This document shows, in pieces, positions 18,998 through 30,872 of a DNA stretch of 64,000 nucleotides (positions are counted from its first letter, which is position 1; the number at the start of each line of letters is the position of its first letter). Both the position numbers and the translations under genes were made by a program. The notes below the pieces were generated by a model that worked only from the letters and a program-made list of their open reading frames with translations, did no database searches and was not told where the DNA came from. The stretch covers positions 45,914-109,913 of the forward strand of contig NZ_JAKILT010000015.1 of the NCBI RefSeq assembly GCF_023283535.1, in the 5' to 3' direction. The DNA is from Shewanella sairae (lineage in GTDB: Bacteria; Pseudomonadota; Gammaproteobacteria; Enterobacterales; Shewanellaceae).

Positions 18998-19885
18998 ATG
19001 TCAGCAAAACATCCAATTATTGCAGTAACCGGCTCGTCAGGCGCAGGCACGACAACCACAACAACTGCATTCAATCATATCTTTAGACAGCTTGGCATCA
19101 ATGCAGCTATTGTCGAAGGCGATAGTTTTCATCATTTTACCCGTCCAGAAATGGCGGTTATGATCCGCAAAGAAAAAACAGAAAACCGTAATATCAGTTA
19201 CTTTGGCCCAGAAGCTAATGATTTCAATCGACTAGAACAATGTTTTAGCGATTACGGTAATACCGGCCAAGGCGAAACCCGCGCTTATTTGCACACTTTT
19301 GATGAAGCCGTGCCGTTTAATCAGATGCCGGGCACCTTCACCCAGTGGCACCCATTACCTGAAAATACCGATATGCTTTACTACGAAGGTCTGCATGGTG
19401 GTGTAGTCACTGACGATTGTGATGTCGCTAAGCATGTCGATTTACTGATTGGTATGGTGCCTATTGTCAACTTGGAGTGGATTCAAAAGATTATTCGCGA
19501 CACCTCTGAGCGTGGCCATAGCCGTGAAAAAGTGATGGACTCTATTGTGCGCAGTATGGACGATTACATTAACCATATGACGCCACAGTTCTCACGAACC
19601 CATATTAACTTTCAGCGAGTACCAACGGTAGACACGTCAAACCCTTTTAGCGCTAAGAGTATTCCGAGTTTAGATGAAAGCTTTGTCGTGATCCGTTTTC
19701 GCGGCATCAATAATGTCGACTTCCCTTACTACCTCAGCATGATTCAAGGCTCATTTATGTCTCGCGTAAACACCTTAGTGGTGCCAGGTGGCAAGATGTC
19801 TTTGGCAATGGAGCTAATCCTCACCCCGCTGGTTAAAGATCTTATGGATAAACGCCTACAGCTTATTTCACCAGAAAACGAATAA
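18998..19885 (+). CDS. prkB: Phosphoribulokinase-family protein PrkB
   Basis: 295 residues from the ATG at 18998 (MSAKHPIIAVTGSSGAG), matching the E. coli PrkB N-terminus. An upstream GTG at 18959 would add 13 residues without family support. The P-loop is GSSGAGTTTT. Conserved segments follow: EGDSFHHFTRPEM, ISYFGPEANDF, YLHTFDEAVPFNQ, and YYEGLHGGVV. The family phosphorylates ribulose 5-phosphate or a similar sugar, but the organism lacks obvious Calvin-cycle context here and the true substrate in gammaproteobacteria is unknown. It is conserved beside yheU and near crp. Confidence 0.93.
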   Translation: MSAKHPIIAVTGSSGAGTTTTTTAFNHIFRQLGINAAIVEGDSFHHFTRPEMAVMIRKEKTENRNISYFGPEANDFNRLEQCFSDYGNTGQGETRAYLHTFDEAVPFNQMPGTFTQWHPLPENTDMLYYEGLHGGVVTDDCDVAKHVDLLIGMVPIVNLEWIQKIIRDTSERGHSREKVMDSIVRSMDDYINHMTPQFSRTHINFQRVPTVDTSNPFSAKSIPSLDESFVVIRFRGINNVDFPYYLSMIQGSFMSRVNTLVVPGGKMSLAMELILTPLVKDLMDKRLQLISPENE

Positions 19886-19941
19886 CCCAGCTAAGATAAT
19901 TCTGTATTAAGATTAGTTTAAGCCAATAAATGTAGACTTCA

Positions 19942-20594
19942 TCTTATCGGGATTTCAGGCGAAAGAACGATAAGCTAGCAGTCCTTTGGAGGTAAATTCC
20001 CCCATCTTGATCTGTTTATCACCTTTGGATTGCTAGCTGACCTTATCTCTAAAAACTACCTAGAAATCATCTAAAGAAGTTTAATTCCACCTTCATGCTT
20101 GATCTGTTTATCACCTTTGGATTGCTAGCTGACCTTCTCACCAAAAAGAAAGCTTAATTCCACCTGCATGCTTGATCTGTGTATCTCCTTGAGATTGCTA
20201 GCTGACCTTACAAAGACTTCCCTAAAAGAAAGCTTAATTCCACCTTCATGCTTGATCTGTTATTTTCTTAGGATTGCTAGCTGACCTCCTCACCAAAAAG
20301 AAAGCTTAATTCCACCTGCATGCTTGATCTGTGTATCACCTTTGGATTGCTAGCTGACCTCCTCACCAAAAAGAAAGTGAATTCCACCTGCATGCTTGCT
20401 CTGTTTATTTTCTTAGGATTGCTGGCTGACCTCCTCACCAAAAAGAAAGCTGAATTCCACCTGCATGCTTGATCTATTTATCTCTTTGGGATTGCTAGCT
20501 GACCTAAACCCCCTCTAAAAATCACCTAAAGAAAGCTCAATTCCATCGTCATGCTTGCTCCGCTCATGTTCTTAGGGGTGCTAGCTGACTTTAT
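19942..20594. repeat. Imperfect tandem repeat array, about eight copies of a 72-92 bp unit
   Basis: A core (TTAATTCCACCTGCATGC, then TTGATCTG, then GGATTGCTAGCTGACC) recurs. The GCTAGCTGA element starts at about 20032, 20124, 20197, 20275, 20349, 20421 (GCTGGCTGA), 20494 and 20580. Spacing is 72-92 bp because the AT-rich linkers vary. At the left edge an inverted partial copy (AAGCTAGCAGTCC, near 19972) faces the array. Before it a stem CTTATCG / CGATAAG at 19943-19974 could form. No open frame crosses it. There are no CRISPR-like unique spacers. Confidence 0.9.
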
Positions 20595-20845
20595 ATCCCC
20601 ACAAAATAAATTTAAATTTCGCCACTGTGTTTAATCGGTTCAATGCCAGAAATGGCTATCTAAGCTTAGCTATAAGCTAGGGATGGATAAGCTAATTTTT
20701 AAGTTTAACAACTGATTTTAATATATAAAAATGGCTGTTTTTATCAAAAGCACTAAAAATAACTCGTCTATGGCAGTCATACCCTTTTGCTATTGGCTAT
20801 AGAGTCAGAACAATGAATAGAGCACGAGTTACCTCCTACGGGCAC
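20595..20845. other. AT-rich intergenic stretch after the repeat array
   Basis: I see no gene, repeat or recognisable operator here, only A/T-rich DNA before the terminator of the Sel1-like gene. Confidence 0.4.
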
Positions 20846-20874
20846 AAAAAAAGCCCCTAATAACTTAGGAGCCT
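20846..20874 (-). terminator. Terminator for the Sel1-like gene
   Basis: On the minus strand the stem GGCTCCTAA / TTAGGGGCT (with a G-T wobble pair) runs into T7, about 60 bases past the stop codon. Confidence 0.75.
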
Positions 20875-20932
20875 TATTCATTATGCGTTTTACCATAGAA
20901 ATGGTTTAAATCAGTCCAAAATCTACAGTCTT

Positions 20933-21715
20933 TTATTCAGCCATCAATGGCAAAGTTTCTCGATACGGTTTGTCATTCTGATAGTTTTTTAAACGTTGCT
21001 TAAACTCAACGGTTTTACTGGTATCTTCAGTTAACTTAAGGGCATTAATCGCTTTTTGTTGCGTCGAAATCGCCGCTGCAAAATCGCCAATTTCAGCATA
21101 CGCCGCAGCTAAATTATCTAATGTCGTAGGGTCTTGTTCATTCGATTCAAGTAGCGCCAAAGATAACGCTAATGCTTTATCGCCATTACGATACTGAGCT
21201 TCGGGGCAAGTTGCTAAAATCCAAGCTACATTACCTAAAGAAACTTGATCGCCAACGGCATTAAATTGCTCAACAGCCTTACCACAGTTACGCTCTACGC
21301 CTTCACCGCCTGCAGCATAAATAAAACCAAGCCTAAAATTCGCCCATTTGCTACCTTGCTTACTCAGTGCGCTATACCATTGCTCTGCCGTTGATAAATC
21401 TCGTTTTATTAAGCTGCCTTCAAAAGCTAAATCAGCCATTGTTTGCTGAGCTTTAGCATGTCCAGAAGTTGCCGCTGCAGTAACCCACTTAGCGCCTAAG
21501 ACTCGATCTTGTGCAATATAGCGACCCGATAAATACATTAGCCCGAGTAGATATTGGGCATCGGCATCGCCTTGCGCCGCTTTTAACTGAATATGAGCTG
21601 AGCGACTCGCTTCTTCAGCTCCCTTAGGTTGTGGGATTGAGAAAGCACTAGCACTACTACTTAGCGCCAAACAAAAGACCACAACAGTATTTAAAATCCA
21701 AGGTCTATAATTCAA
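20933..21715 (-). CDS. Exported Sel1/tetratricopeptide repeat protein
   Basis: 260 residues from a TTG start at 21715, chosen because GGAGG lies five bases upstream. The more distal TTG at 21730 has no such site. The N-terminus is a signal peptide (hydrophobic VVVFCLALSSSASAF). Sel1-like helical repeats span about 40-135 (GDADAQYLLGLMYLSGRY, SGHAKAQQTMADLAFEG, GSKWANFRLGFIYAAGGEG). A TPR-like segment lies near 195-230 (LDNLAAAYAEIGDFAAAI). Such proteins are usually periplasmic scaffolds. In E. coli the prkB-crp gap holds yhfA, which is not seen here. Confidence 0.8.
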   Translation of the reverse strand: MNYRPWILNTVVVFCLALSSSASAFSIPQPKGAEEASRSAHIQLKAAQGDADAQYLLGLMYLSGRYIAQDRVLGAKWVTAAATSGHAKAQQTMADLAFEGSLIKRDLSTAEQWYSALSKQGSKWANFRLGFIYAAGGEGVERNCGKAVEQFNAVGDQVSLGNVAWILATCPEAQYRNGDKALALSLALLESNEQDPTTLDNLAAAYAEIGDFAAAISTQQKAINALKLTEDTSKTVEFKQRLKNYQNDKPYRETLPLMAE

Positions 21716-22250
21716 AACAGCCTCCAACAATCGCTAACACAACTTAGTACCTAATCAGGTTTTCGGTAATTTTTATATCTTATTTTCAATCAAGTTAGCC
21801 AGAAATTGACCACAATGTCGAGTTTAAATAGCTCACCTATAGAAATGAGAATCGTTATTATTGACAAAGTTCAAAATTATCACGTTTTTTATTATATTTT
21901 ACTTCTCTGACAAGCCTAAGACTTCTTATCTGCTACATATTGGTTTTGTATTTGCTAGGACAAGGTATTTTTTGCGCTAAAATCAATACTTACACCACGT
22001 AGACAACCAGCGTATTTGTAACAAGATGTGATGTAAGCCTAATTGTTAAAGCAACAATCAAGCTTAGTGGCGGATTCAGTTGACATATATCACTAATGTA
22101 TCAAAATACCCTATATCTAAATGGTTATTCACCTTCGAATTGAGACGGTCTAAAGTAAGACTTCTATCAAGGTTTTAATCACTTAATTGACGTAAGATAC
22201 TTAATTAGCATATTCTTACTTTTAATGTAAATCAGCCGAGGAACATAGGC
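21716..22250. promoter_or_regulatory. Long divergent promoter region upstream of crp
   Basis: 535 bases without a gene between the Sel1-like gene and crp. It is AT-rich. A TGTGA half-site (ATGTGATGTAAG) lies near 22025, but no convincing full TGTGA-N6-TCACA palindrome is visible. Crp autoregulation is known in E. coli and a long crp leader is common. I cannot place the promoter. Confidence 0.35.
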
Positions 22251-22886
22251 ATGGCTCTGATTGGAAAGCCAAAACCAGATCCAACTTTGGAATGGTTTTT
22301 ATCACACTGTCACATTCATAAATATCCAGCCAAAAGTACTTTGATCCACGCTGGTGAAGATTCAGATACACTTTACTACATAGTTAAAGGCTCTGTAGCC
22401 GTCTTAATTAAAGACGAAGAAGGTAAAGAGATGATTCTTTCTTACCTTAACCAAGGTGACTTTATCGGTGAGTTAGGTTTGTTTGAAGAACAAGCTGAAC
22501 GTACTGCATGGGTTCGTGCTAAGCAAGCTTGTGAGATTGCAGAAATTTCATACAAGAAGTTTAAGCAACTAATTCAGGTTAACCCTGAGATTCTGATGAA
22601 GCTTTCTTCTCAGATGGCTTACCGTCTGCACAGCACAAGTCAAAAAGTAGGCGATTTAGCCTTCCTAGATGTTGCTGGAAGAATTGCACAAACATTGCTT
22701 CACCTTGCGAAGCAACCAGATGCAATGACGCACCCTGACGGCATGCAAATCAAGATCACACGTCAAGAGATTGGCCAAATTGTTGGTTGTTCTCGTGAGA
22801 CTGTAGGTCGTATCTTGAAAATGCTTGAAGAACAAAACCTTATTCAAGCTCACGGTAAAACTATCGTAGTTTACGGAACGCGCTAA
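22251..22886 (+). CDS. crp: cAMP receptor protein (global transcription regulator Crp)
   Basis: 211 residues, almost the family length. The cyclic-nucleotide domain (about 20-130) has the phosphate-binding cassette [20 protein letters not shown]. The dimer helix follows ([25 protein letters not shown]), then a helix-turn-helix DNA-binding domain (about 168-200) with [19 protein letters not shown], nearly identical to E. coli CRP. In Shewanella Crp governs anaerobic respiration genes as well as carbon use. RBS GAGGAAC lies before the ATG, and a strong terminator follows. Confidence 0.98.
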   Translation: MALIGKPKPDPTLEWFLSHCHIHKYPAKSTLIHAGEDSDTLYYIVKGSVAVLIKDEEGKEMILSYLNQGDFIGELGLFEEQAERTAWVRAKQACEIAEISYKKFKQLIQVNPEILMKLSSQMAYRLHSTSQKVGDLAFLDVAGRIAQTLLHLAKQPDAMTHPDGMQIKITRQEIGQIVGCSRETVGRILKMLEEQNLIQAHGKTIVVYGTR

Positions 22887-22924
22887 GCCAGTATTAAGCT
22901 CGGTTTAAGACAGCTTCTATAAAG

Positions 22925-22954
22925 TGGCCTGAGATTATCTCAGGCCATTTTTTT
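22925..22954 (+). terminator. Rho-independent terminator after crp
   Basis: The stem TGGCCTGAG / CTCAGGCCA with a 5-nt loop is followed by T7. It lies 39 bases after the stop codon. Confidence 0.92.
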
Positions 22955-22968
22955 ATTAGGAGTTCAGC

Positions 22969-23304
22969 GTGAAAATAGCATTTTACTTATGCCTTTTGAC
23001 TGCAGTACTGCACCAGCCTAACGCATTAGCTAATCAAAAAATTGAAATTCAGCATTACGAAGCACAAAACCTTGTTAGTAGCGGACAAATTCTTTCTCTA
23101 GATGTCACCCTTTCTAGCATCCAAGCTATGTGTCATGGCAAGCTTATTGATGCACACTTATATCAAGATGACGGCAATTGGCGTTATGAAGTACAAATCC
23201 GAACCACTAAGGGCCAACTGGTAGAGCTTTTACTCGATGCCAGTACAGGTCAGCTTGCTAAACCGACTCGCTTTCCAGCCAGCTGCACCCCTGAAAAACT
23301 GTAA
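22969..23304 (+). CDS. Exported PepSY-domain protein
   Basis: 111 residues from a GTG start with AGGAG seven bases upstream. The signal peptide is residues 1-21 (FYLCLLTAVLHQPNALA). The mature part is a single PepSY-like unit: an AQNLVSSGQILSLDV helix, HLYQDDGNWRYEVQIRT strands and VELLLDASTGQL. PepSY proteins are periplasmic and are often linked to two-component systems, and one begins 110 bases downstream in the same direction. A sensory accessory role is inferred. Two Cys residues (CHGK, SCTP) could form a disulphide. Confidence 0.8.
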   Translation: MKIAFYLCLLTAVLHQPNALANQKIEIQHYEAQNLVSSGQILSLDVTLSSIQAMCHGKLIDAHLYQDDGNWRYEVQIRTTKGQLVELLLDASTGQLAKPTRFPASCTPEKL

Positions 23305-23413
23305 TAATGGTTTAAAAATCAAATCTAGTTACACTGAAGTGACATTTTTGAGTTAACATGAATTCACGCTATAAACTGCCTGTCACGTTAAATAGTAACA
23401 TTGAGAGCACTCT

Positions 23414-24088
23414 ATGAAATTACTCCTTGTAGAAGACAACACCCTTTTAGTCGAAGAGCTGGTTAAACAGCTAAAACAAGCCGGATACGTTACTGATACA
23501 ACGGATAAGGTCAGCGAGGCTGACTATCTCATTAAAGAAACCAATTATGATTGCGTTATATTGGATATTGGCTTGCCTGATGGCAACGGTTTAGAACTGC
23601 TAGAAAAATGGCGTGAACAAGGCATTAATACCCCAGTAATTATGCTTACCGCCCGCAGTCAATGGCATGAAAAAGTTGAAGGCTTTAACTCCGGTGCTGA
23701 TGATTACTTAGGTAAGCCATTTCATACTCAAGAGCTATTAGTACGGATTCAAGCGCTAATCCAACGCGCCCATGGTAAAGCCAATACGCCAAATAAACAG
23801 CTCACTTATGCGGGCGTAGCACTTGATGAAAACCAACAGTCTGTTGCTGTAGGCGAGCAAGAGTTTGAGCTTACGGCCATGGAGTTTAGGCTACTCAAAA
23901 TCTTCCTTATGTCGCCGAAAAAGCTGTTATCTAAAGCCCAGCTAACTGACAAGCTTTATCAGTTTGATGATGAAAAAGAGAGTAATGTGGTTGAAGTCTA
24001 TGTGACTCACTTACGTAAAAAACTCGGTAAAACAGCCATTGAAACACGTCGCGGACAAGGGTATATCTTCCACGGTCTGCAACAATGA
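23414..24088 (+). CDS. OmpR/PhoB-family response regulator
   Basis: 224 residues. The receiver domain (1-115) has acidic residues E7 and D8, the phosphoacceptor D51 (VILDIGLPD), a Thr in MLTARS and Lys in LGKPF. A winged-helix effector follows (about 128-220: LTAMEFRLLKIFL, SNVVEVYVTHLRKKLG, IETRRGQGYIF). It resembles the PhoP/QseB group and should bind DNA as a dimer after phosphorylation by the adjacent kinase. The last codons overlap the kinase gene by four bases (ATGA). Confidence 0.93.
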   Translation: MKLLLVEDNTLLVEELVKQLKQAGYVTDTTDKVSEADYLIKETNYDCVILDIGLPDGNGLELLEKWREQGINTPVIMLTARSQWHEKVEGFNSGADDYLGKPFHTQELLVRIQALIQRAHGKANTPNKQLTYAGVALDENQQSVAVGEQEFELTAMEFRLLKIFLMSPKKLLSKAQLTDKLYQFDDEKESNVVEVYVTHLRKKLGKTAIETRRGQGYIFHGLQQ

Positions 24089-25410
24089 TATCTATCCGTA
24101 CTAAACTAAGCCTGTGGTTAACAGGCTTAGTGGTTATCTCTACCGCAATTGGCATCATTTTTTTTGAGTCCATGCTACGCCAAGCATTTCACGACTCTAT
24201 CATCGCTCGTCTACAAGAAGACTTACAGCAAGTCTTGCTTGCAACTCATTTAGAAGATAGCTCTTTTAGTATTGACGAAAGCCAGTTATCTAGCTTTTAT
24301 CGCCCAGTCTATTCAGGTCGTTATTATCAATTAGATTTACCCGAGCAGGAGCTCAGATCTCGTTCTTTATGGGATCAGCGTCTTGAAGTTGTCGACTTAG
24401 AAAAGGGCGAAACTCGAGCCTGGCAAACCAAAGGCCCACAGAATCACGATATTCAGCTTTTATCTATCGGGCTAAAATCTGAAACCTCAGGACTTACCGC
24501 TACGTTAACCGTTGCGCAAGACTTAAGTATTGGCCGCAAGGTTTTCACTGAAGTATACGGCACTAAGTTGATTGTCAATTTAGCCATGTTATTGGCCATG
24601 ATCATGGGTATTTTCTTGGTGCTGCGCCAATCCTTTAAACCGGTTAATCAGATGAAAGACACCTTAGCTAAATTACGTGAAGGTGAGATCTCATCATTCG
24701 ATCTCAACTCTATTCCACTAGAGTTGCAGCCACTGGCTAAAAATTACAATGAATTGCTCACATATTCGAGTAAACAAATCGAACGTAGCCGCAATAACTT
24801 AGGCAATTTGAGCCATGGTCTTAAAACGCCGCTAGCGGTAATGCAACAGCAAGTCGAAGCTCTGTATTTAAAAGAGCCTGAGTCTGCAGAGGCAATGCAA
24901 AAGCAGCTCGATTTAGTCCACAAGATGATTGAGCGAAAATTAGCTGCAGCGCGAATTACTGGTGACATGTTACCTGCCGCGCAGATGCAGTTACCTAAGG
25001 ATATTGAAGATTTAGCGCAAACCCTAAATAAGGTTCACCGCACCAAATCGGTTCACTGCCGCTTTGATATTCCTCCTGCAATCACTAGATTACCAATGCA
25101 CCGTGAGGACGGTATGGAGTTACTGGGTAATCTACTTGATAATGCCTACAAATGGGCAAGCTCTGAGATTCGCGTTTGCATTAGCAATAATAATCAGCAG
25201 CTTAAGTTAAGCATAGAAGACGATGGCCCTGGGGTAGAAACGGAAGAACTCGCCCTGTTAACTCACAGAGGTAAACGTCTGGATGAAGCCACTATGGGGC
25301 ATGGCTTAGGCTTGTCGATTGTTAAAGATATTGCCGAGCAATACAAGATTGAACTTAAATTTGAACATAGCCAGAGCCTATCAGGGTTAAAAGTGACGTT
25401 ATTGTTCTAA
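24085..25410 (+). CDS. Sensor histidine kinase, PhoQ/QseC-like
   Basis: 441 residues. A membrane helix near 8-28, a periplasmic sensor of about 135 residues, and a second membrane helix near 165-190 are followed by a HAMP-like linker. The H-box NLSHGLKTPL carries the phosphoacceptor H244. The HATPase has N box LLGNLLDNAYKW, G1 EDDGPGV and G2 GHGLGLSIV. The sensor is acidic in places (EDSSFSIDESQ), so a cation ligand is possible but not shown. It overlaps the response regulator gene, and with the PepSY gene forms a three-gene signalling set. Confidence 0.93.
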   Translation: MISIRTKLSLWLTGLVVISTAIGIIFFESMLRQAFHDSIIARLQEDLQQVLLATHLEDSSFSIDESQLSSFYRPVYSGRYYQLDLPEQELRSRSLWDQRLEVVDLEKGETRAWQTKGPQNHDIQLLSIGLKSETSGLTATLTVAQDLSIGRKVFTEVYGTKLIVNLAMLLAMIMGIFLVLRQSFKPVNQMKDTLAKLREGEISSFDLNSIPLELQPLAKNYNELLTYSSKQIERSRNNLGNLSHGLKTPLAVMQQQVEALYLKEPESAEAMQKQLDLVHKMIERKLAAARITGDMLPAAQMQLPKDIEDLAQTLNKVHRTKSVHCRFDIPPAITRLPMHREDGMELLGNLLDNAYKWASSEIRVCISNNNQQLKLSIEDDGPGVETEELALLTHRGKRLDEATMGHGLGLSIVKDIAEQYKIELKFEHSQSLSGLKVTLLF

Positions 25411-25434
25411 CCCACTGAGGATTGCTACAGCCAT

Positions 25435-25463
25435 AAAAAAACCGGAATCACTTCCGGTTTTTT
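25435..25463. terminator. Bidirectional terminator between kinase and DUF1338 genes
   Basis: The stem AAAACCGGAA / TTCCGGTTTT with a 4-nt loop has A and T tails on both sides and lies between convergent genes. Confidence 0.92.
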
Positions 25464-25482
25464 ATGCTACATAGCTAATCAA

Positions 25483-26283
25483 CTAAGAATTAACGTTAGT
25501 GCTTTCAAAAATCTTGTCCGCAGAAGCCGCTACAAAGCCCGTGTAAAGCTCACCGTCTGGTTTGGCATAACGCAAAGCAAACTCATAGAAACAGCTAGGA
25601 ATGCTAACCACAGCGTCTGAGAAGCTAACTTCAATCTTGTCTGCCATCGTTGATGACTGCTCAAGTAATACTTCTGGAGTGCCCTTCACTTCACCGCCAG
25701 AGGCATTTAATACAAAGCCTGCCGCTTTCAAGGCATCATTCACTTCAAAAATCGTCTCATAACCCGGCAAGTGATTAATTGAAACGGTAAAGTGATTGGC
25801 ACGATAACCAAATGCAGCAACCCAAGCTGCGTATTCGCTTTCAGCTAATAATGCTTTATAGGTTTCGCTATCCAACTGCCAGTGACGACCTGAGTACAAG
25901 AAGTTGTCAGCAGTCGTCGCAGCAGTGTCGATTTGCTCGATCAAGCCCTTAACGGTTGCTTGTAGCTCATCGCTGAACTCTTCAACAAGTAGCTCAGAGA
26001 TAAACACTTTAGGCTGTGTACTATCAGGGTGTTCAAAATGCTTAGCGTTGAGCTTTTTAGCTTCAAACTTATAGTCGCCACAGGCAACATAGCCAATAGA
26101 TTCGAAATGCGCTGCTAATACTTCAAGGTTTACTTTGGCAATATTAAAAGTACGTAGAGCAATATGATCGTTAATGATCGTATCGCCTTTAGACAATAAT
26201 TGATGCACCTTCGCCGCCGAAGGTGTCATCTCAATATAGTCTTGCCAAAGTGCTTCAAATAGCGCGTTTACATTCGTGTGCAT
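25483..26283 (-). CDS. DUF1338 family metalloprotein (2-oxoadipate dioxygenase/decarboxylase-like)
   Basis: 266 residues. The DUF1338 fold is suggested by INDHIALRTFN (H40, R44), ANHFTVSINHL (second His) and CFYEFALRYA (Glu). Together these could be the H-H-E iron site known in HglS (YdcJ), a lysine-catabolism dioxygenase that converts 2-oxoadipate to 2-hydroxyglutarate. This protein is much shorter than HglS (about 460). It lies downstream of astD on the same strand, but a terminator and a strong AAAGGAGT site of its own suggest partly independent expression. The substrate is unknown and could be an amino-acid-derived 2-oxo acid. Confidence 0.8.
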   Translation of the reverse strand: MHTNVNALFEALWQDYIEMTPSAAKVHQLLSKGDTIINDHIALRTFNIAKVNLEVLAAHFESIGYVACGDYKFEAKKLNAKHFEHPDSTQPKVFISELLVEEFSDELQATVKGLIEQIDTAATTADNFLYSGRHWQLDSETYKALLAESEYAAWVAAFGYRANHFTVSINHLPGYETIFEVNDALKAAGFVLNASGGEVKGTPEVLLEQSSTMADKIEVSFSDAVVSIPSCFYEFALRYAKPDGELYTGFVAASADKIFESTNVNS

Positions 26284-26412
26284 TGTTCACTCCTTTATGC
26301 CGACATGCTGACCTGTTTATTTATTAGTTTGGCTTATTGCATGCGGCTGTACACGTTTATAGGGATACAGCTTGCTTGTTAGGGTACTGCTTTCATATCA
26401 AGTGTTATAAAT

Positions 26413-26443
26413 AAAAGGGAAGCGCCCCGAGCGCTTCCCTTTT
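26413..26443 (-). terminator. Terminator after astD
   Basis: The stem AAAAGGGAAGCGC / GCGCTTCCCTTT with a 5-nt loop ends in T4 on the minus strand. It separates astD from the DUF1338 gene. Confidence 0.8.
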
Positions 26444-26459
26444 GATTTAATCACTATGC

Positions 26460-27929
<1,470 letters not shown>

Positions 27930-28949
27930 CTACATTGGCAATACGCGGATCTGCTCACCATCAGCGACCATCAGGCCTGCTGCGGTTTCGGCATCTAAGA
28001 TCACGTCGTCACTGTCGTCTAATACAGCTAAGTTAGCTGCGCTAGCGCGGTAATTAGCTAATTGAGTATTTGAAACGATGTAGCTTGTTGCATCGCTTGG
28101 TGTCTCACCTATGCTCACGGTGAGTAAGCGGCTCTCGCGCACTGAACGAATATCGTTTAAGTGACACTCAACCGTAGGGCCTGCATCAAAAATATCAACA
28201 TAGCCACGGCATCTGAAACCTTCAGCTTGTAATAGATTTAACGCTGGACGAGTATTAGCATGCACTTCACCAATCACTTTTTGGGCTTCTTTTGGTAACA
28301 AGCAAACATAAACTGCATTTTTAGGCATCATTTCGGCCATAAAGGCCTTTTGACTCAAGCCCGATAGGTAATCAGCTCTCACAAAGTCGATACCTAAAAA
28401 GTGCTCTTGTAACCAACCATAGAATGGCGAGTTGCCCTCTTCATCACTTTCTCCGCGCATTTCAGCAATCACTGTTTCACCAAAGCGCTGTGCATGCTGT
28501 GCTAAAAACAGGAAGCGGCTACGTGAAAGCATACGACCATTGTTATTTTTGCGATAACTACTGCGTAAAAACAGGGTGCAAAGCTCAGCGGCACCGGTGT
28601 AATCGTGACATAGGGTTAAGGTTTCAACTTCATTGCGAACATCAATTTGCTCTGAATGATAAACCTCAGTGCCGAGTCGGTAATGATAGAAAGCGTCAAC
28701 CATGCCAACGGCAGCTTCGATACCACAAGTACCAACAACCTCACCGGTTTCGGTATCTTCTAGCACCATTAAATAGCCTTCATCGAATGGCTTATCGACT
28801 TGCTTGGTAAATGACTCTTCTACGCGAGCAATCTTGCTACGCAGCAATTCTTCATTCACAGGTAGAGATGTAAAGCCGTGCCCCGACTCCTGCGCAATTT
28901 GATACAGCGCCTCATAGTCAGTAGATCGGATTGGACGTATAACTAGCAT
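27930..28949 (-). CDS. astA: Arginine N-succinyltransferase
   Basis: 339 residues, as in E. coli AstA. It has the characteristic opening IRPIRSTDYEALYQIAQESG, then GFTSLPVNEELL, the acyltransferase core (LCTLFLRSSYRKNNNGRMLSRSRFLFLA) and GFRCRGYVDIFDAGPTVE. It transfers succinyl from succinyl-CoA to the alpha-amino group of arginine, the first AST step. A 104-base gap with a terminator-like hairpin separates it from astC. RBS AGGAGACTCC precedes the ATG. Confidence 0.95.
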   Translation of the reverse strand: MLVIRPIRSTDYEALYQIAQESGHGFTSLPVNEELLRSKIARVEESFTKQVDKPFDEGYLMVLEDTETGEVVGTCGIEAAVGMVDAFYHYRLGTEVYHSEQIDVRNEVETLTLCHDYTGAAELCTLFLRSSYRKNNNGRMLSRSRFLFLAQHAQRFGETVIAEMRGESDEEGNSPFYGWLQEHFLGIDFVRADYLSGLSQKAFMAEMMPKNAVYVCLLPKEAQKVIGEVHANTRPALNLLQAEGFRCRGYVDIFDAGPTVECHLNDIRSVRESRLLTVSIGETPSDATSYIVSNTQLANYRASAANLAVLDDSDDVILDAETAAGLMVADGEQIRVLPM

Positions 28950-29013
28950 CTAGGAGTCTCCTCGCTATCGCTTGGTAAATAGGTTTCCCCACCAGCCAAG
29001 CTTTCCTAAAGAC

Positions 29014-29044
29014 AAAAAAGGAGTACCACTTTTAATAGCACTCC
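29014..29044 (-). terminator. Terminator-like hairpin between astC and astA
   Basis: On the minus strand GGAGTGCTA / TGGTACTCC (two G-T pairs, 7-nt loop) is followed by T6. Partial termination here would lower astA-astD relative to astC, whose enzyme also serves arginine biosynthesis. Confidence 0.65.
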
Positions 29045-29053
29045 GTTTGCCTA

Positions 29054-30872
<1,819 letters not shown>

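Noticed and set aside
19991..20594. CRISPR array
   Set aside because: Repeats are imperfect, 50 bases or more, and the linkers resemble each other rather than being unique spacers. No cas gene is near.
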